55,166 nt of DNA from UBA3210 sp963623095 (lineage in GTDB: Bacteria > Bacillota_I > Bacilli_A > RFN20 > CAG-449), in NCBI GenBank assembly GCA_963623095.1, contig CAVFKD010000007.1, positions 1-55,166 on the forward strand. Direction: 5' to 3'. The notes under the pieces are model-generated. The model saw nothing but the letters and a program-made list of their open reading frames with translations, was not told the origin of the DNA and did no database searches. Of the stretch, positions 1 to 8,931 are shown piece after piece. Every line of letters begins with the position of its first letter. Position 1 is the first letter of the stretch. Made by a program: the position numbers and the translations under genes.

Positions 1-65
1 TATTAATATATCCATTTTTTTAATTTGAAATTTTTATTTTACTTTCTATAATTATTTTTACTTTT

Positions 66-79
66 TGTAAGCGGTTTCT
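66..79. promoter_or_regulatory. cre-like site (possible CcpA operator) upstream of phnD
   Basis: The 14-mer TGTAAGCGGTTTCT differs at one position from the Bacillus cre consensus TGWAARCGYTWNCW. It lies about 105 bases before the phnD start in an otherwise featureless AT-rich leader (1-183), so it could place the importer operon under catabolite control. No CcpA gene is in the window. A one-mismatch match can arise by chance. Confidence 0.4.
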
Positions 80-183
80 AATTAACTTTGTATTTTAAAT
101 AGTTAATAATAATGATGGTTTAAAAATTAATTCGTCAGTAATTAGTGTTGAACCATTTCATTTATACGGGGGAAAATTTTAAA

Positions 184-1260
184 ATGAAAAACACAAAAAT
201 TTTAACTTGTTTAGCATGCGCTACTTTATTAGTAGGCGGCTTAACAGCTTGCGGTGGAACATCATCAGCAAAAGAAACAATTAACATTCAATTCGTTCCA
301 TCAAGAGATCCAGGTACTTTAGCTACATTAGCTACAAACCTTGAACCATTATTAAACGCAACAAGCGACAAATATGAATTCAAGATTACAACTGGTACAA
401 CTTATGCTGCAACAACAGAAGCTATGTTATCAGGCCAAATTGATATTGGTTTCTTAACAGCGTCAGGTTATGCAGAAGCTACATTAAAACATCCTGGTGA
501 AGTTGAAGTATTATTAACTTCAGTAAGAAAAGGCTATCAAGTTCAAATTGATTATACAGGCGAAGCAGATCAAAAAGCAGCAATGAATGGTGAAAAAGCT
601 GGCTATGAATATTTAGGTCAACAATCAACAGAAGATGTTAACTATTATTGCTCAACTTTAATTGTTAATAATAATTGCTATGTCGATGTTAATAAAGATG
701 GTAAAGTCGATGTTAAAGATTTAGCAGGTAAAAAGATTGCACGTCAAGGTACAACTTCAGGTGCAGGTTATTTAAGACCTTTAAAATACTTAAATGATAA
801 TGGTATGGAAATGGTTGATACATTAGATCCATCTAAGACAAATCAAATCCAAGGTATTGCAATTTCAGGCTATGATGCAGCTTTATCTGCAATGATGTCA
901 GGTGAAGTTGATGGCTATTGGGGTTTCATGGATGTTAGATATTCAAATGGATACAACAAAGCAACATCAGAATACTACAATAAAAAAGAAATCTTCACAA
1001 ATACAAAATGTGTCGCAATTACTGATGGTATTTATAACGATACTATTTCAGCAAGAAGTGGTTTATCAACTGAAGCTAAAGAAGCAGTTAAAAATGCATT
1101 CAAGACAGTTGTAAAACAAGGTACATCAACTGAAGAAGGTACAGGTGCTTACTATCTTTATAACTTATATTCACACACAGGTTATACAGATGCAAAAGAT
1201 TCTGACTTTGATGGTGAAAGATCATTCTATCAATATTGTGTTGATAAAAACTTATTATAA
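184..1260 (+). CDS. phnD: Phosphonate-type ABC transporter substrate-binding lipoprotein
   Basis: This is a PhnD-family extracytoplasmic binding protein of 358 residues that would deliver a phosphonate, phosphite or related oxyanion to the permeases encoded downstream. The ATG at 184 is chosen over one at 145 because it follows a GGGGGA ribosome site and starts directly at a lipoprotein signal peptide: K residues, a hydrophobic core, then lipobox LTAC with the lipidated Cys at residue 23. The order phnD-phnC-phnE-phnE supports the family call. Residues 168-179 form a D-x-N-x-D-G-x-V-D-x-x-D loop typical of EF-hand or dockerin calcium sites, which is unusual in this family. No C-P lyase or phosphonatase genes are present, so the substrate is unknown. 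Confidence 0.85.
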   Translation: MKNTKILTCLACATLLVGGLTACGGTSSAKETINIQFVPSRDPGTLATLATNLEPLLNATSDKYEFKITTGTTYAATTEAMLSGQIDIGFLTASGYAEATLKHPGEVEVLLTSVRKGYQVQIDYTGEADQKAAMNGEKAGYEYLGQQSTEDVNYYCSTLIVNNNCYVDVNKDGKVDVKDLAGKKIARQGTTSGAGYLRPLKYLNDNGMEMVDTLDPSKTNQIQGIAISGYDAALSAMMSGEVDGYWGFMDVRYSNGYNKATSEYYNKKEIFTNTKCVAITDGIYNDTISARSGLSTEAKEAVKNAFKTVVKQGTSTEEGTGAYYLYNLYSHTGYTDAKDSDFDGERSFYQYCVDKNLL

Positions 1261-1300
1261 TTAATAATAAAATTTAATTTTATATCTTACGGGGGAAAGT

Positions 1301-2080
1301 ATGATTGTCTTTGAAAATGTAAAAAAAGTATATCCAGGAGCAGCTAATCCTGCTTTAGATGATGTTAATTTGACAATTAACGATGGAGACTTTGTTTCTA
1401 TTATCGGTTTATCTGGTGCAGGTAAATCAACATTATTAAGATGCATTAACAAAATGCATGATATCACTGAAGGTAAAGTTTGCATTGATGGACAAGACAT
1501 ATCTTCTGCGAAAGGTAAAGAATTAAGAATCTTAAGAAGAAATATTGGAATGATCTTCCAATCTTTCAACTTAGTAAAAAGATCAAGTGTTTATAAAAAT
1601 GTCCTCGGAGGAAGAGCGGGTTACCACTCTTTCTTTGAGACACTTTTTGGTATTTATAGTGAAAACGAAAAGAAATTAGCTTTTGATTCATTAGACAAAT
1701 TAGGTATTTTGGATAAAGCATTCGTTCGTGCGGATGAATTAAGTGGTGGTCAACAACAAAGAGTTGCTTTAGCTAGAGCTTTAACTCAAGAACCAAATAT
1801 TATTCTCGCTGATGAACCAGTTGCTTCATTAGATCCAATTACCACTCTTTCTGTTATGAATGATTTTAAAAGGATTAACGAAGAATATAGAATCACCATT
1901 GTTGCAAATATGCACCATGTTGATTTAGCGTTAAAATATTCAACTCGTATTATCGGTATTAACAAAGGTAAAATTGTTTTTGATGGTAAACCAGAAGATG
2001 TTAATGATGATGTATTATTAAAAATCTATGGTAGAGCATTAAAATCAAATGAAAAATTAGGTGAAGTAAATGAAGACTAA
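1301..2080 (+). CDS. phnC: Phosphonate-type ABC transporter ATP-binding protein
   Basis: This is the cytoplasmic ATPase of the importer, 259 residues. Walker A GLSGAGKST is at residues 36-44, the Q-loop at about 87, signature LSGGQQQR at 147-154 and Walker B ILADEP at 168-173. The length and the insertion between Q-loop and signature are typical of PhnC. The start follows a GGGGGAAAG ribosome site nearly identical to that of phnD. Its end overlaps the start of the first permease by 11 bases, suggesting translational coupling. Confidence 0.9.
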   Translation: MIVFENVKKVYPGAANPALDDVNLTINDGDFVSIIGLSGAGKSTLLRCINKMHDITEGKVCIDGQDISSAKGKELRILRRNIGMIFQSFNLVKRSSVYKNVLGGRAGYHSFFETLFGIYSENEKKLAFDSLDKLGILDKAFVRADELSGGQQQRVALARALTQEPNIILADEPVASLDPITTLSVMNDFKRINEEYRITIVANMHHVDLALKYSTRIIGINKGKIVFDGKPEDVNDDVLLKIYGRALKSNEKLGEVNED

Positions 2081-2939
2081 GATTAAAGAACTTTATAATC
2101 GTCTTTTTTACAAAGATGTTAATATCACATTAAGTAATGGTGAAGTAAAAACATTGCATAAGAAAAGAAATGTTGCTTATCTTTATACAATTTTAGTTAT
2201 TGCTTTAATCGTTATTTCTTTTATAGTCATTGATATGCCAAACAATGTAAGATTTTCTCAATTTGGCAATATATTTTCTCAAATGTTTGTTCCAAGTAAA
2301 TGGAGCTTAAAAGATAATCAAGGATATATTAATTATATCTTCCAAGTAGCGATTCCTAAAATTTGGCAAACAGTTGAAATGGTAGGAATTGCAACTCTTA
2401 TTGGTACATTAGTTTCTGTTCCTTTCTATATTTTAGCAAGTAGCAATATCTTTACTTCTAAATGGGTATATATGCCTGTTAGAATAATATTAAATATTTT
2501 TAGATCAATTCCTACATTCGTTTTAGCGGTTTTTTCTACAGTATTCTTTGGATTTAATGAAACTGCCGGCGTTATTGCTATGGCAATGTTTACAACTGGT
2601 GTTTTATTTAAACTCATGTATGAACAAATTGAAACTTGTGATATGAAACCATTTGAAGCAACTAAATCAACAGGTGCTACAAGAATGCAATCATATGCAA
2701 TTTCTATTTCTCCTCAAGTAAAACCTACATTGATTTCTAATATTATTTACGTATTTGAAATTAACGTAAGAGCGAGCGTTATTTTAGGTTTCGTTGGCGC
2801 TGGTGGTATTGGTCAATTACTTTCAGACGCAATCGATTCAACTCAATATGATAAAGTTGGCGCTATTTTAATTCCATTATTCATTGTTGTAGTTGTTTTA
2901 CAATTATTAAGTAGTTACTTAAGAAGGAAGGTGCAATAA
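2070..2939 (+). CDS. phnE: Phosphonate-type ABC transporter permease (first)
   Basis: This is a 289-residue inner-membrane permease of the PhnE (BPD_transp_1) family. After a charged N-terminal cytoplasmic segment of about 30 residues there is one membrane helix, a soluble stretch, then four or five helices. The EAA-type loop that contacts the ATPase is visible near residues 195-235 (FEATKSTGATRMQSYAIS, then a GFVGAGGIGQLL motif). Its start overlaps phnC, and the second permease begins 2 bases after its stop. Two different PhnE proteins probably form a heterodimer, as in other PhnCDE1E2 systems. Confidence 0.88.
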   Translation: MKTKIKELYNRLFYKDVNITLSNGEVKTLHKKRNVAYLYTILVIALIVISFIVIDMPNNVRFSQFGNIFSQMFVPSKWSLKDNQGYINYIFQVAIPKIWQTVEMVGIATLIGTLVSVPFYILASSNIFTSKWVYMPVRIILNIFRSIPTFVLAVFSTVFFGFNETAGVIAMAMFTTGVLFKLMYEQIETCDMKPFEATKSTGATRMQSYAISISPQVKPTLISNIIYVFEINVRASVILGFVGAGGIGQLLSDAIDSTQYDKVGAILIPLFIVVVVLQLLSSYLRRKVQ

Positions 2940-2940
2940 T

Positions 2941-3831
2941 ATGTTTAAAGTTATTTCACAAGAAGAATATGATAAACTTCCTTGGTTTAAAAAAATCTTT
3001 TATCGCGTTGAAAAACATTTCGCAACTGTAGATGAAGCTTATAAAGCAAGACCTAAAAAGTGGATTTATAATTTAGTTTTCTTTGGTATATTAATCGGTG
3101 TCTTATTATGGTTCTCATTAGATATTGGTTTCTTTGATCATTTTAGAAGCCCTAACTGGAACAAATTTTCTAAGATGCTTGAAGGATTTATCAATCCTGA
3201 TTGGTCATATTTCTTCGGATATGGATCATTTACTTTTAATAAATCAGTAATCTTTGAAGTTCTTCAAACATTCGCGATTGCATTTATTGGTACAACTTTT
3301 GCTGCTATTTTATCTATACCATTTGGCTTCTTTGCAAGTAGAAGAATGGTTGGTAAATGGGCAATTATTTCGGAAATGTTACTTATTTTAATTAGAACAT
3401 TCCCTGAAATCTTAATGGGCTTTATCTTTATTAAAGTATTTGGTTTTGGCTCATTTACTGGTGTTATGGTTTTATCTATCCATTCCATTGGAATGATTGG
3501 TAAGATGTATGCAGAACAACTCGATGTTATTGAAGAAGGACCACTTGAAGCATTAAATGCATGTGGTGCATCAACAATGGCAAGAATTAAATTAGGTGTT
3601 GTTCCTCAAGTAGCTCCAAACTTCTTAAATGTTATTTTATATCGTTTTGATTTAAATATCAGAACTGCTTCATTACTTGGTTTAGTTGGTGCAGGTGGTG
3701 TTGGTTATTCCATTAGCGTTCACTCATCTAATTCTCACTGGCCTCAACTCGCGGCAGTATTATATGGTGTTATTATCTTAGTTATCTTAGTTGATATTGT
3801 TTCTAGTAAATTAAGAAAGAAGTTAATTTAA
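2941..3831 (+). CDS. phnE: Phosphonate-type ABC transporter permease (second)
   Basis: This is the second PhnE-family permease (296 residues), related to but clearly different from its neighbour, so it is not a recent tandem copy. It has a cytoplasmic N-terminus, a first helix near residues 43-60, and further helices from about 100 onward. The coupling motif with LEALNACGAS is followed by GLVGAGGVGYSI. The ribosome site GGAAGG lies inside the end of the previous gene. It likely pairs with the first permease. Confidence 0.88.
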   Translation: MFKVISQEEYDKLPWFKKIFYRVEKHFATVDEAYKARPKKWIYNLVFFGILIGVLLWFSLDIGFFDHFRSPNWNKFSKMLEGFINPDWSYFFGYGSFTFNKSVIFEVLQTFAIAFIGTTFAAILSIPFGFFASRRMVGKWAIISEMLLILIRTFPEILMGFIFIKVFGFGSFTGVMVLSIHSIGMIGKMYAEQLDVIEEGPLEALNACGASTMARIKLGVVPQVAPNFLNVILYRFDLNIRTASLLGLVGAGGVGYSISVHSSNSHWPQLAAVLYGVIILVILVDIVSSKLRKKLI

Positions 3832-3833
3832 TT

Positions 3834-4319
3834 ATGAAGAAATTAATAGTTCTTGCAGGTTTACCTGGAAGTGGTAAATCAACTTATATCTTTAATAACT
3901 ATAACAAAGATAATTGCTACCACTTCGATAGCGATGAAACACGTCGTAAAATGTTTGGAACATATCTTTATTTTCCTAAAGATATGTATGATATTTACAA
4001 TACAATGATCGATGACGCGAATAAGAAATATGATGAATTAGTTTCTAAAGGCAATGATGATTTTATTATGATTATGGATTCTACTTTCTTAGATAACAAA
4101 AGAAGAATGCATTATTATAATCGTTTAAGAAAATTTGATGAATATGAATTAGTCATGTTTATTACAAAAGATATCAATTTTAATTTAGTTAATAATAAAA
4201 AGAGAATTAAAGATAAATGGGTTCCAGAAGATGTCATTTTTAAAATGGTTGATCAATATGAAGAACCTTCTGAAGAAGTAAAAAAGATATTTAAGATTAC
4301 AAGAATCTATGTTGGTTAA
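3834..4319 (+). CDS. Small P-loop kinase (AAA_33 / polynucleotide-kinase-like)
   Basis: A 161-residue cytoplasmic protein with an N-terminal Walker A, GLPGSGKST at residues 9-17, then HFDSDETRRKMFG, which resembles the substrate-side motif of AAA_33 and zeta-toxin/PNK-type kinases. MIMDSTFLDNKRR near residues 79-91 looks like the Walker B and lid region. It follows phnE after 2 bases and ends in the operon terminator, so it is co-transcribed with the importer. It could phosphorylate a small molecule or RNA end. Its substrate cannot be read from the sequence, and its link to the transported compound is inference. Confidence 0.65.
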   Translation: MKKLIVLAGLPGSGKSTYIFNNYNKDNCYHFDSDETRRKMFGTYLYFPKDMYDIYNTMIDDANKKYDELVSKGNDDFIMIMDSTFLDNKRRMHYYNRLRKFDEYELVMFITKDINFNLVNNKKRIKDKWVPEDVIFKMVDQYEEPSEEVKKIFKITRIYVG

Positions 4320-4333
4320 TATAGATTCTTTTT
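4302..4333 (+). terminator. Rho-independent terminator of the phn operon
   Basis: A perfect 9-bp stem AGAATCTAT / ATAGATTCT with a 10-base loop is followed by a T run. Its left arm is formed by the last codons of the kinase gene. Confidence 0.8.
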
Positions 4334-4382
4334 AATTAAAAAGAATTATGATATTATATTTATGTATTCTTTGAGGTGAAGT

Positions 4383-5435
4383 ATGATAAATAAACTAAAT
4401 GACAATGATCGTAAAAATGAATTAATTCATAAATATTATGATATAAATGAAGAAGATAAAACATTGAATCTATATTATTCATTTAATGATGTAAGTGAAT
4501 TATATGATAATTATTATCCTAATGAAGAAAATAATATTTTTTCAAATGAAGTTATTGATAAAATATCAGATTCAATTGAAATAGTACCTTTAACTTATAA
4601 AGTAAAGATTATTTTTGAAGTTGAAAATATTAATGAAAACCAATCTAAAAAGGTATTAGAATCATTTAATGATTCAATTGAATTATCATTATATTTTGCG
4701 AGAGTAAAAAGACAAAAAAGACAATTATTCGCGGCAATATTGATTTTAATTGGTATTACTTTAATCTTCATTCTTACAATTTTAAAATCAACTGGTGTAT
4801 TAGAAAACGAATTACAAAAAGATGTTGGTAGTGAAGTTGTTGATATTATGGCATGGGTTTTTATTTGGGAAGCAACTACTTTATTGTTCTTAGAAAAACC
4901 AAAAGAATTTAAACATTCATTCCAAATGAAAAATAGAGTAAAAGAAATTCAAATCATTGATAAAAATACTTCTAAGGTTTTAGTTAACGAAGAATCTTCT
5001 TCTATCTTTAAAGATTTAATGAATGAAACAAAAATTAAAAGATTTGGTAAAGTTACCTTACTTGGATCATCTATTGGCTTTATATTTTTAGTTTTCTATA
5101 ATTTCTATGCATCAATAGTTTCTATTGCATCTTTCGCTAATTCTTCTGAATTTAATGTCGCAACATTAATAGCTTTAATCATTGGTTATATTATTGCGAT
5201 TGGAGTTAATTTACTCGCAGGTGTATCAGGCTTACATAAATATTTAGATAAAAAGACTAAGATATCTAAATTCGCAGCCATCTATTCAGTATTCTTAATT
5301 ATCACCATTATTGCTGATATTATTTCTTATGCACAAGGTAAGACTGAACTTGGTGTATTTGGCTTTATTTGTTCAATTATTATTCAAGTATTATACGTAA
5401 CTGGATGTTTAATTGATAAATTTGTGAAAGAGTAA
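4383..5435 (+). CDS. Unknown polytopic membrane protein
   Basis: A 350-residue protein I do not recognise. Residues 1-110 are soluble, acidic and Asn/Asp-rich. A basic stretch (RVKRQKRQ) at about 108 precedes a first membrane helix near 117-137. Another hydrophobic segment lies at about 155-173, then a charged linker (175-220), then four more helices between about 222 and 345. The ribosome site GAGGTGAAG is good. It has its own start after the phn terminator and ends 3 bases before the fumarase alpha gene, so it may be co-transcribed with fumarase, but no functional link is evident. Confidence 0.6.
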   Translation: MINKLNDNDRKNELIHKYYDINEEDKTLNLYYSFNDVSELYDNYYPNEENNIFSNEVIDKISDSIEIVPLTYKVKIIFEVENINENQSKKVLESFNDSIELSLYFARVKRQKRQLFAAILILIGITLIFILTILKSTGVLENELQKDVGSEVVDIMAWVFIWEATTLLFLEKPKEFKHSFQMKNRVKEIQIIDKNTSKVLVNEESSSIFKDLMNETKIKRFGKVTLLGSSIGFIFLVFYNFYASIVSIASFANSSEFNVATLIALIIGYIIAIGVNLLAGVSGLHKYLDKKTKISKFAAIYSVFLIITIIADIISYAQGKTELGVFGFICSIIIQVLYVTGCLIDKFVKE

Positions 5436-5438
5436 GAT

Positions 5439-6275
5439 ATGAAAGAAATTAAAGTAGAAGATATTATTATTAAAGTTAAAGATGCTTTAATTGATGCGTG
5501 TATTAATGTTGATCCTGAATTATTAAAGTGTATTAAAAAAGCACGTGATAATGAAGAAGGATTAGGAAAATCTATTCTTGATCAAATAATTGAAAATGAT
5601 GAACTTGCAGGTAAAATTAATTTACCAATCTGCCAAGATACAGGAATTGTTGTTGCATTTGTTGAAATCGGTAATCAAGTATTTATTGATGGAGATTTAA
5701 ATTATGCGATTAATGAAGGTGTAAGACTTGCTTATAAAGATGGTTATTTACGTAAATCAACCTTAAATAACCCATTAGATAGAATTAATACAATGGATAA
5801 TTTACCTGCGATAATTCATGTAAAAACATGTGTTGGAGACAACTTAAAAATCACTTTGTGTCCAAAAGGTGCAGGTAGTGAAAATATGTCTAAAGTTAAA
5901 ATGTTATCTCCAAGCGAAGGAATTGAAGGTGTCAAAAAATTTGTTATTGATACTATCAAAGAAGCTGGAGGAAGACCTTGTCCTCCTTTAATAGTTGGAG
6001 TTGGCATTGGAGGCACAATTGAAAAGTGTGCAGAAATCGCTAAAGAAGCTTTATTAAGACCTTTAGATGATCATTGCTCAATTGAATCTGGAAGAAAATT
6101 AGAAGAAGAATTATTAAAAGATATTAATGCTTTAAATATTGGACCAATGGGTCTAAAAGGAAAAACTACCGCCTTATCGGTTAAAGTAAATTTATTTCCT
6201 TGCCACATTGCTTCTTTACCAGTATGTGTTAATATTCAATGCCATGTTTCTCGTCATAAGGAGGTTATCTTATGA
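5439..6275 (+). CDS. Class I fumarate hydratase (Fe-S), alpha subunit
   Basis: This is the N-terminal-type subunit (278 residues) of the oxygen-sensitive 4Fe-4S fumarase/tartrate dehydratase family, which interconverts fumarate and L-malate. Family motifs seen are LPICQDTG (cluster Cys at residue 65), CPKGAGSEN, and CPPLIVGVGIGG with Cys at 181. The gene ends in an ATGA overlap with the beta subunit, whose ribosome site AAGGAGG lies inside it. The L-tartrate dehydratase TtdA is the main alternative; malic enzyme next door favours fumarase. Confidence 0.9.
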   Translation: MKEIKVEDIIIKVKDALIDACINVDPELLKCIKKARDNEEGLGKSILDQIIENDELAGKINLPICQDTGIVVAFVEIGNQVFIDGDLNYAINEGVRLAYKDGYLRKSTLNNPLDRINTMDNLPAIIHVKTCVGDNLKITLCPKGAGSENMSKVKMLSPSEGIEGVKKFVIDTIKEAGGRPCPPLIVGVGIGGTIEKCAEIAKEALLRPLDDHCSIESGRKLEEELLKDINALNIGPMGLKGKTTALSVKVNLFPCHIASLPVCVNIQCHVSRHKEVIL

Positions 6276-6790
6276 TAATAGAATTACCAAAAGATATAAA
6301 CCTTCTTAAAGAAGCAAAAGTTGGTGATGTGGTAGAATTTAAAGGAACATTGTTTACCGCGCGAGATGCGGCACATAAAAGGCTAAATGACCTATATTTA
6401 AGCAATAAAGAACTACCAGTAAACTTTAAAGATTCATTTATTTATTATGCAGGACCTACTCCTACTCCACCTAACAGAGTTGTAGGATCTATTGGACCTA
6501 CTACTTCTTCTAGAATGGATGCATATGCTTTATTGATGCATAATCTAGGAGTTATTGGAACCATTGGAAAAGGACCAAGAAGTAAAGAATGTATCGATAT
6601 ATATAAAAAGTATCATATTATGTATTTTGTAGTAACTGGTGGATGTGGTGCATTAATCGCAGGCAGTATTAAAAAATACCAAGAAGTAGCGTTTCTTGAT
6701 TTAGGTCCTGAATCTATTAAGAAATTAGAAGTAGAAGGTTTTAAAATGATTGTTGCCCTTGATTATGATGGAAACAATATATTTGATTAA
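6272..6790 (+). CDS. Class I fumarate hydratase, beta subunit
   Basis: This 172-residue protein matches the C-terminal domain of class I fumarases. It carries the substrate-binding motif YYAGPTPTPPNRVVGSIGPT followed by TSSRMDAYA, and a GPRSKECIDIYKKY motif. With the alpha subunit it forms a heteromeric fumarase, split as in most Bacillota. It overlaps the alpha gene by 4 bases, which should give equimolar translation. Confidence 0.9.
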   Translation: MIIELPKDINLLKEAKVGDVVEFKGTLFTARDAAHKRLNDLYLSNKELPVNFKDSFIYYAGPTPTPPNRVVGSIGPTTSSRMDAYALLMHNLGVIGTIGKGPRSKECIDIYKKYHIMYFVVTGGCGALIAGSIKKYQEVAFLDLGPESIKKLEVEGFKMIVALDYDGNNIFD

Positions 6791-6812
6791 TAAGAAGCTA
6801 ATCGCCATAATG

Positions 6813-6841
6813 CAGCTGGATGTAATTCTAGCTGTTTTTTT
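6813..6841 (+). terminator. Terminator after fumarase genes
   Basis: An 8-bp stem CAGCTGGA / TCTAGCTG (one G-T pair) with a 6-base loop is followed by seven T. It separates the fumarase pair from malic enzyme. Confidence 0.75.
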
Positions 6842-6940
6842 AATCTTTATAATTAAATACTAATAATTATTTTAAAAAATAATACATTAAAATTAAATCT
6901 ATAGTAAAATATTAATGTATGGATATATGAGGAACTAATT

Positions 6941-8125
6941 ATGGATTTAAAAGAAGAATCATTAAAATTACACGAAGAAAATAAAGGAAAACTTGGAGTT
7001 TATTCTAAAGTAAAAATTGAAAATCAACATGATTTATCTTTAGCTTATACCCCAGGGGTTAGCTATGCTTGTAAAGAAATAGAAGCAAATCAAAATGATG
7101 TTTATAAATATACATCAAAAGGTAATATGGTCGCGGTTATTACAGATGGTTCTGCAGTATTAGGACTAGGTAATATTGGCCCATATGCTGCAATACCAGT
7201 TATGGAAGGTAAATCTATTTTATTAAAAGAACTCGCGGGTGTTGATTCTTTCCCACTTTGTTTAAAGACTCAAGATGTAGAAGAAATTATTAAAACATGT
7301 AAATATTTAGAACCTACTTTAGGTGCGATTAATCTAGAAGATATTTCTGCGCCTAGATGTGTTACTATCGAAAGAAGATTAATTGAAGAAATGGATATAC
7401 CAGTATTCCATGATGATCAACATGGTACTTCCATTGTAGTCGCGGCAGCATTTATGAATATTGCTAGACTTACAAAAAGAGATTTATCTACAATGAGAGT
7501 GGTAATTTCTGGTACCGGCGCGGCAGGAAGTATGGTCGCGAAGATGTTAAAAAAGATTGGTGTTGGAACTATTAATGCTTATAACATTAATGGTGTTGTC
7601 ACTAAAGATAAATATGATTCATATGATTTCTTAATTAAGGAACTTCTTGATGAAGGAACTTATTCTTCACCAACAAGAAATGAAAAAACATTAAGTGATT
7701 TATTAGTTGGCGCGGATGCTTTTATTGGTTTAAGCGCACCTAAGATTGTTTCAAAAGATGATGTTAGAAATATGAATAAAGGAGCGATTGTCTTTGCAAT
7801 GGCTAATCCTACTCCTGAAATTTCTTATCCTGAAGCAAAAGAAGCAGGTGCTTATATTGTTGGATCAGGAAGAAGTGATTTCCCTAACCAAATTAATAAT
7901 ATTCTTGCTTTCCCAGGCATCTTTAAAGGTGCATTAGATGTTCATGCAAGAAAGATAAATGAAGAAATGAAACTAGCCGCGGCTAAAGCAATCGCGTCAA
8001 TTATTAAAGATGAAGAATTATCTCCAGATTATATTATTCCTTCACCTTTTGATAAAAGAGTAGTAAAAGAAGTTTCTTCCGCGGTCGCAAAAGCGGCGAT
8101 TGATACAGGAGTTGCAAGAATTTAA
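6941..8125 (+). CDS. NAD(P)-dependent malic enzyme (malate to pyruvate + CO2)
   Basis: A 394-residue short-form bacterial malic enzyme. Motifs in order are YTPGV at 36-40 (catalytic Tyr), NLEDISAP at 131-138, VFHDDQHGT at 155-163 (metal-binding Asp), and the Rossmann loop GTGAAG at 191-196. It oxidatively decarboxylates the malate made by the fumarase encoded just upstream, giving pyruvate. Cofactor preference cannot be read with confidence. The leader contains ATACATTA (6882-6889) and its complement TAATGTAT (6913-6920), which flank the probable promoter and may be an operator. It ends 1 base before the next gene. Confidence 0.92.
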   Translation: MDLKEESLKLHEENKGKLGVYSKVKIENQHDLSLAYTPGVSYACKEIEANQNDVYKYTSKGNMVAVITDGSAVLGLGNIGPYAAIPVMEGKSILLKELAGVDSFPLCLKTQDVEEIIKTCKYLEPTLGAINLEDISAPRCVTIERRLIEEMDIPVFHDDQHGTSIVVAAAFMNIARLTKRDLSTMRVVISGTGAAGSMVAKMLKKIGVGTINAYNINGVVTKDKYDSYDFLIKELLDEGTYSSPTRNEKTLSDLLVGADAFIGLSAPKIVSKDDVRNMNKGAIVFAMANPTPEISYPEAKEAGAYIVGSGRSDFPNQINNILAFPGIFKGALDVHARKINEEMKLAAAKAIASIIKDEELSPDYIIPSPFDKRVVKEVSSAVAKAAIDTGVARI

Positions 8126-8126
8126 T

Positions 8127-8924
8127 ATGAAATTAATCGCATGTGATATGGATGGCACATTATTAAATAATAATCATGCCATTTCTCAATATAATGAAAA
8201 TATAATTAAACAAATAAATAAAGATAATAAGTTTGTAATTGCTTCTGGAAGACCTTATACAGGAATTAAAAACTTTATAGAACAATTAGATATTGCTTCT
8301 AAAGGTAATTATTCTATTACATACAATGGAAGTGTAGTAGTTGAAAATGATACAGGTAAAATTATTTTTAAAAAGACAATTCCTGGATCTTGTATTAAAA
8401 AAGCTTATTTATTATCAAAGAAATTAGGTATAGGTTTCTTGTGCTACGACGAAAAAGGTAATTATGTATTTGATGGAAATAATAATGAAGGAACATTATT
8501 AGAACAACAAATAATTAAACCTAATATTGTTATATCTAACTTTGATAAAGTAGAAGATGAATATATTAAATTAATTTTCGCGGATAAAAAAGAAAATATT
8601 GATAAAGTACAATCTCAAATAGAACAAGAATTTAATCAAGAATATAACGTATTAAGATCTCATCAATGCTTCTTAGAAATTGTATCTAAAGAAGCAAATA
8701 AAGGTGAAGCATTAAAGTTCTTAGAAGAATATCTTCATATTGATAATAAAGATACTTATGCATTTGGAGATAATGATAATGATTATTCTATGATGGTAGT
8801 CGCAGGACATAGTTATGCAATGAAGAATTCACCTTCAAAGAAATTATTATCCGAATTTAGTATTTGTCCATCTAATGAAGATGATGGTGTAGGCAAAACA
8901 TTAAAAGATATCTTTAATTTATAA
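8127..8924 (+). CDS. Cof-type HAD-IIB sugar-phosphate or flavin phosphatase
   Basis: A 265-residue HAD hydrolase of the Cof/YidA class. Motif I is DMDGTLL (nucleophile Asp7, Asp9), motif II ASGRP, and a late GDNDNDYSMM motif binds Mg2+; the large C2B cap lies between. The ATG at 8127 is chosen over one at 8100 because the latter overlaps malic enzyme by 26 bases and adds nine residues before the conserved first strand. These enzymes dephosphorylate small metabolites with broad specificity, so no substrate is assigned. Confidence 0.85.
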   Translation: MKLIACDMDGTLLNNNHAISQYNENIIKQINKDNKFVIASGRPYTGIKNFIEQLDIASKGNYSITYNGSVVVENDTGKIIFKKTIPGSCIKKAYLLSKKLGIGFLCYDEKGNYVFDGNNNEGTLLEQQIIKPNIVISNFDKVEDEYIKLIFADKKENIDKVQSQIEQEFNQEYNVLRSHQCFLEIVSKEANKGEALKFLEEYLHIDNKDTYAFGDNDNDYSMMVVAGHSYAMKNSPSKKLLSEFSICPSNEDDGVGKTLKDIFNL

Positions 8925-8931
8925 GCAAACA

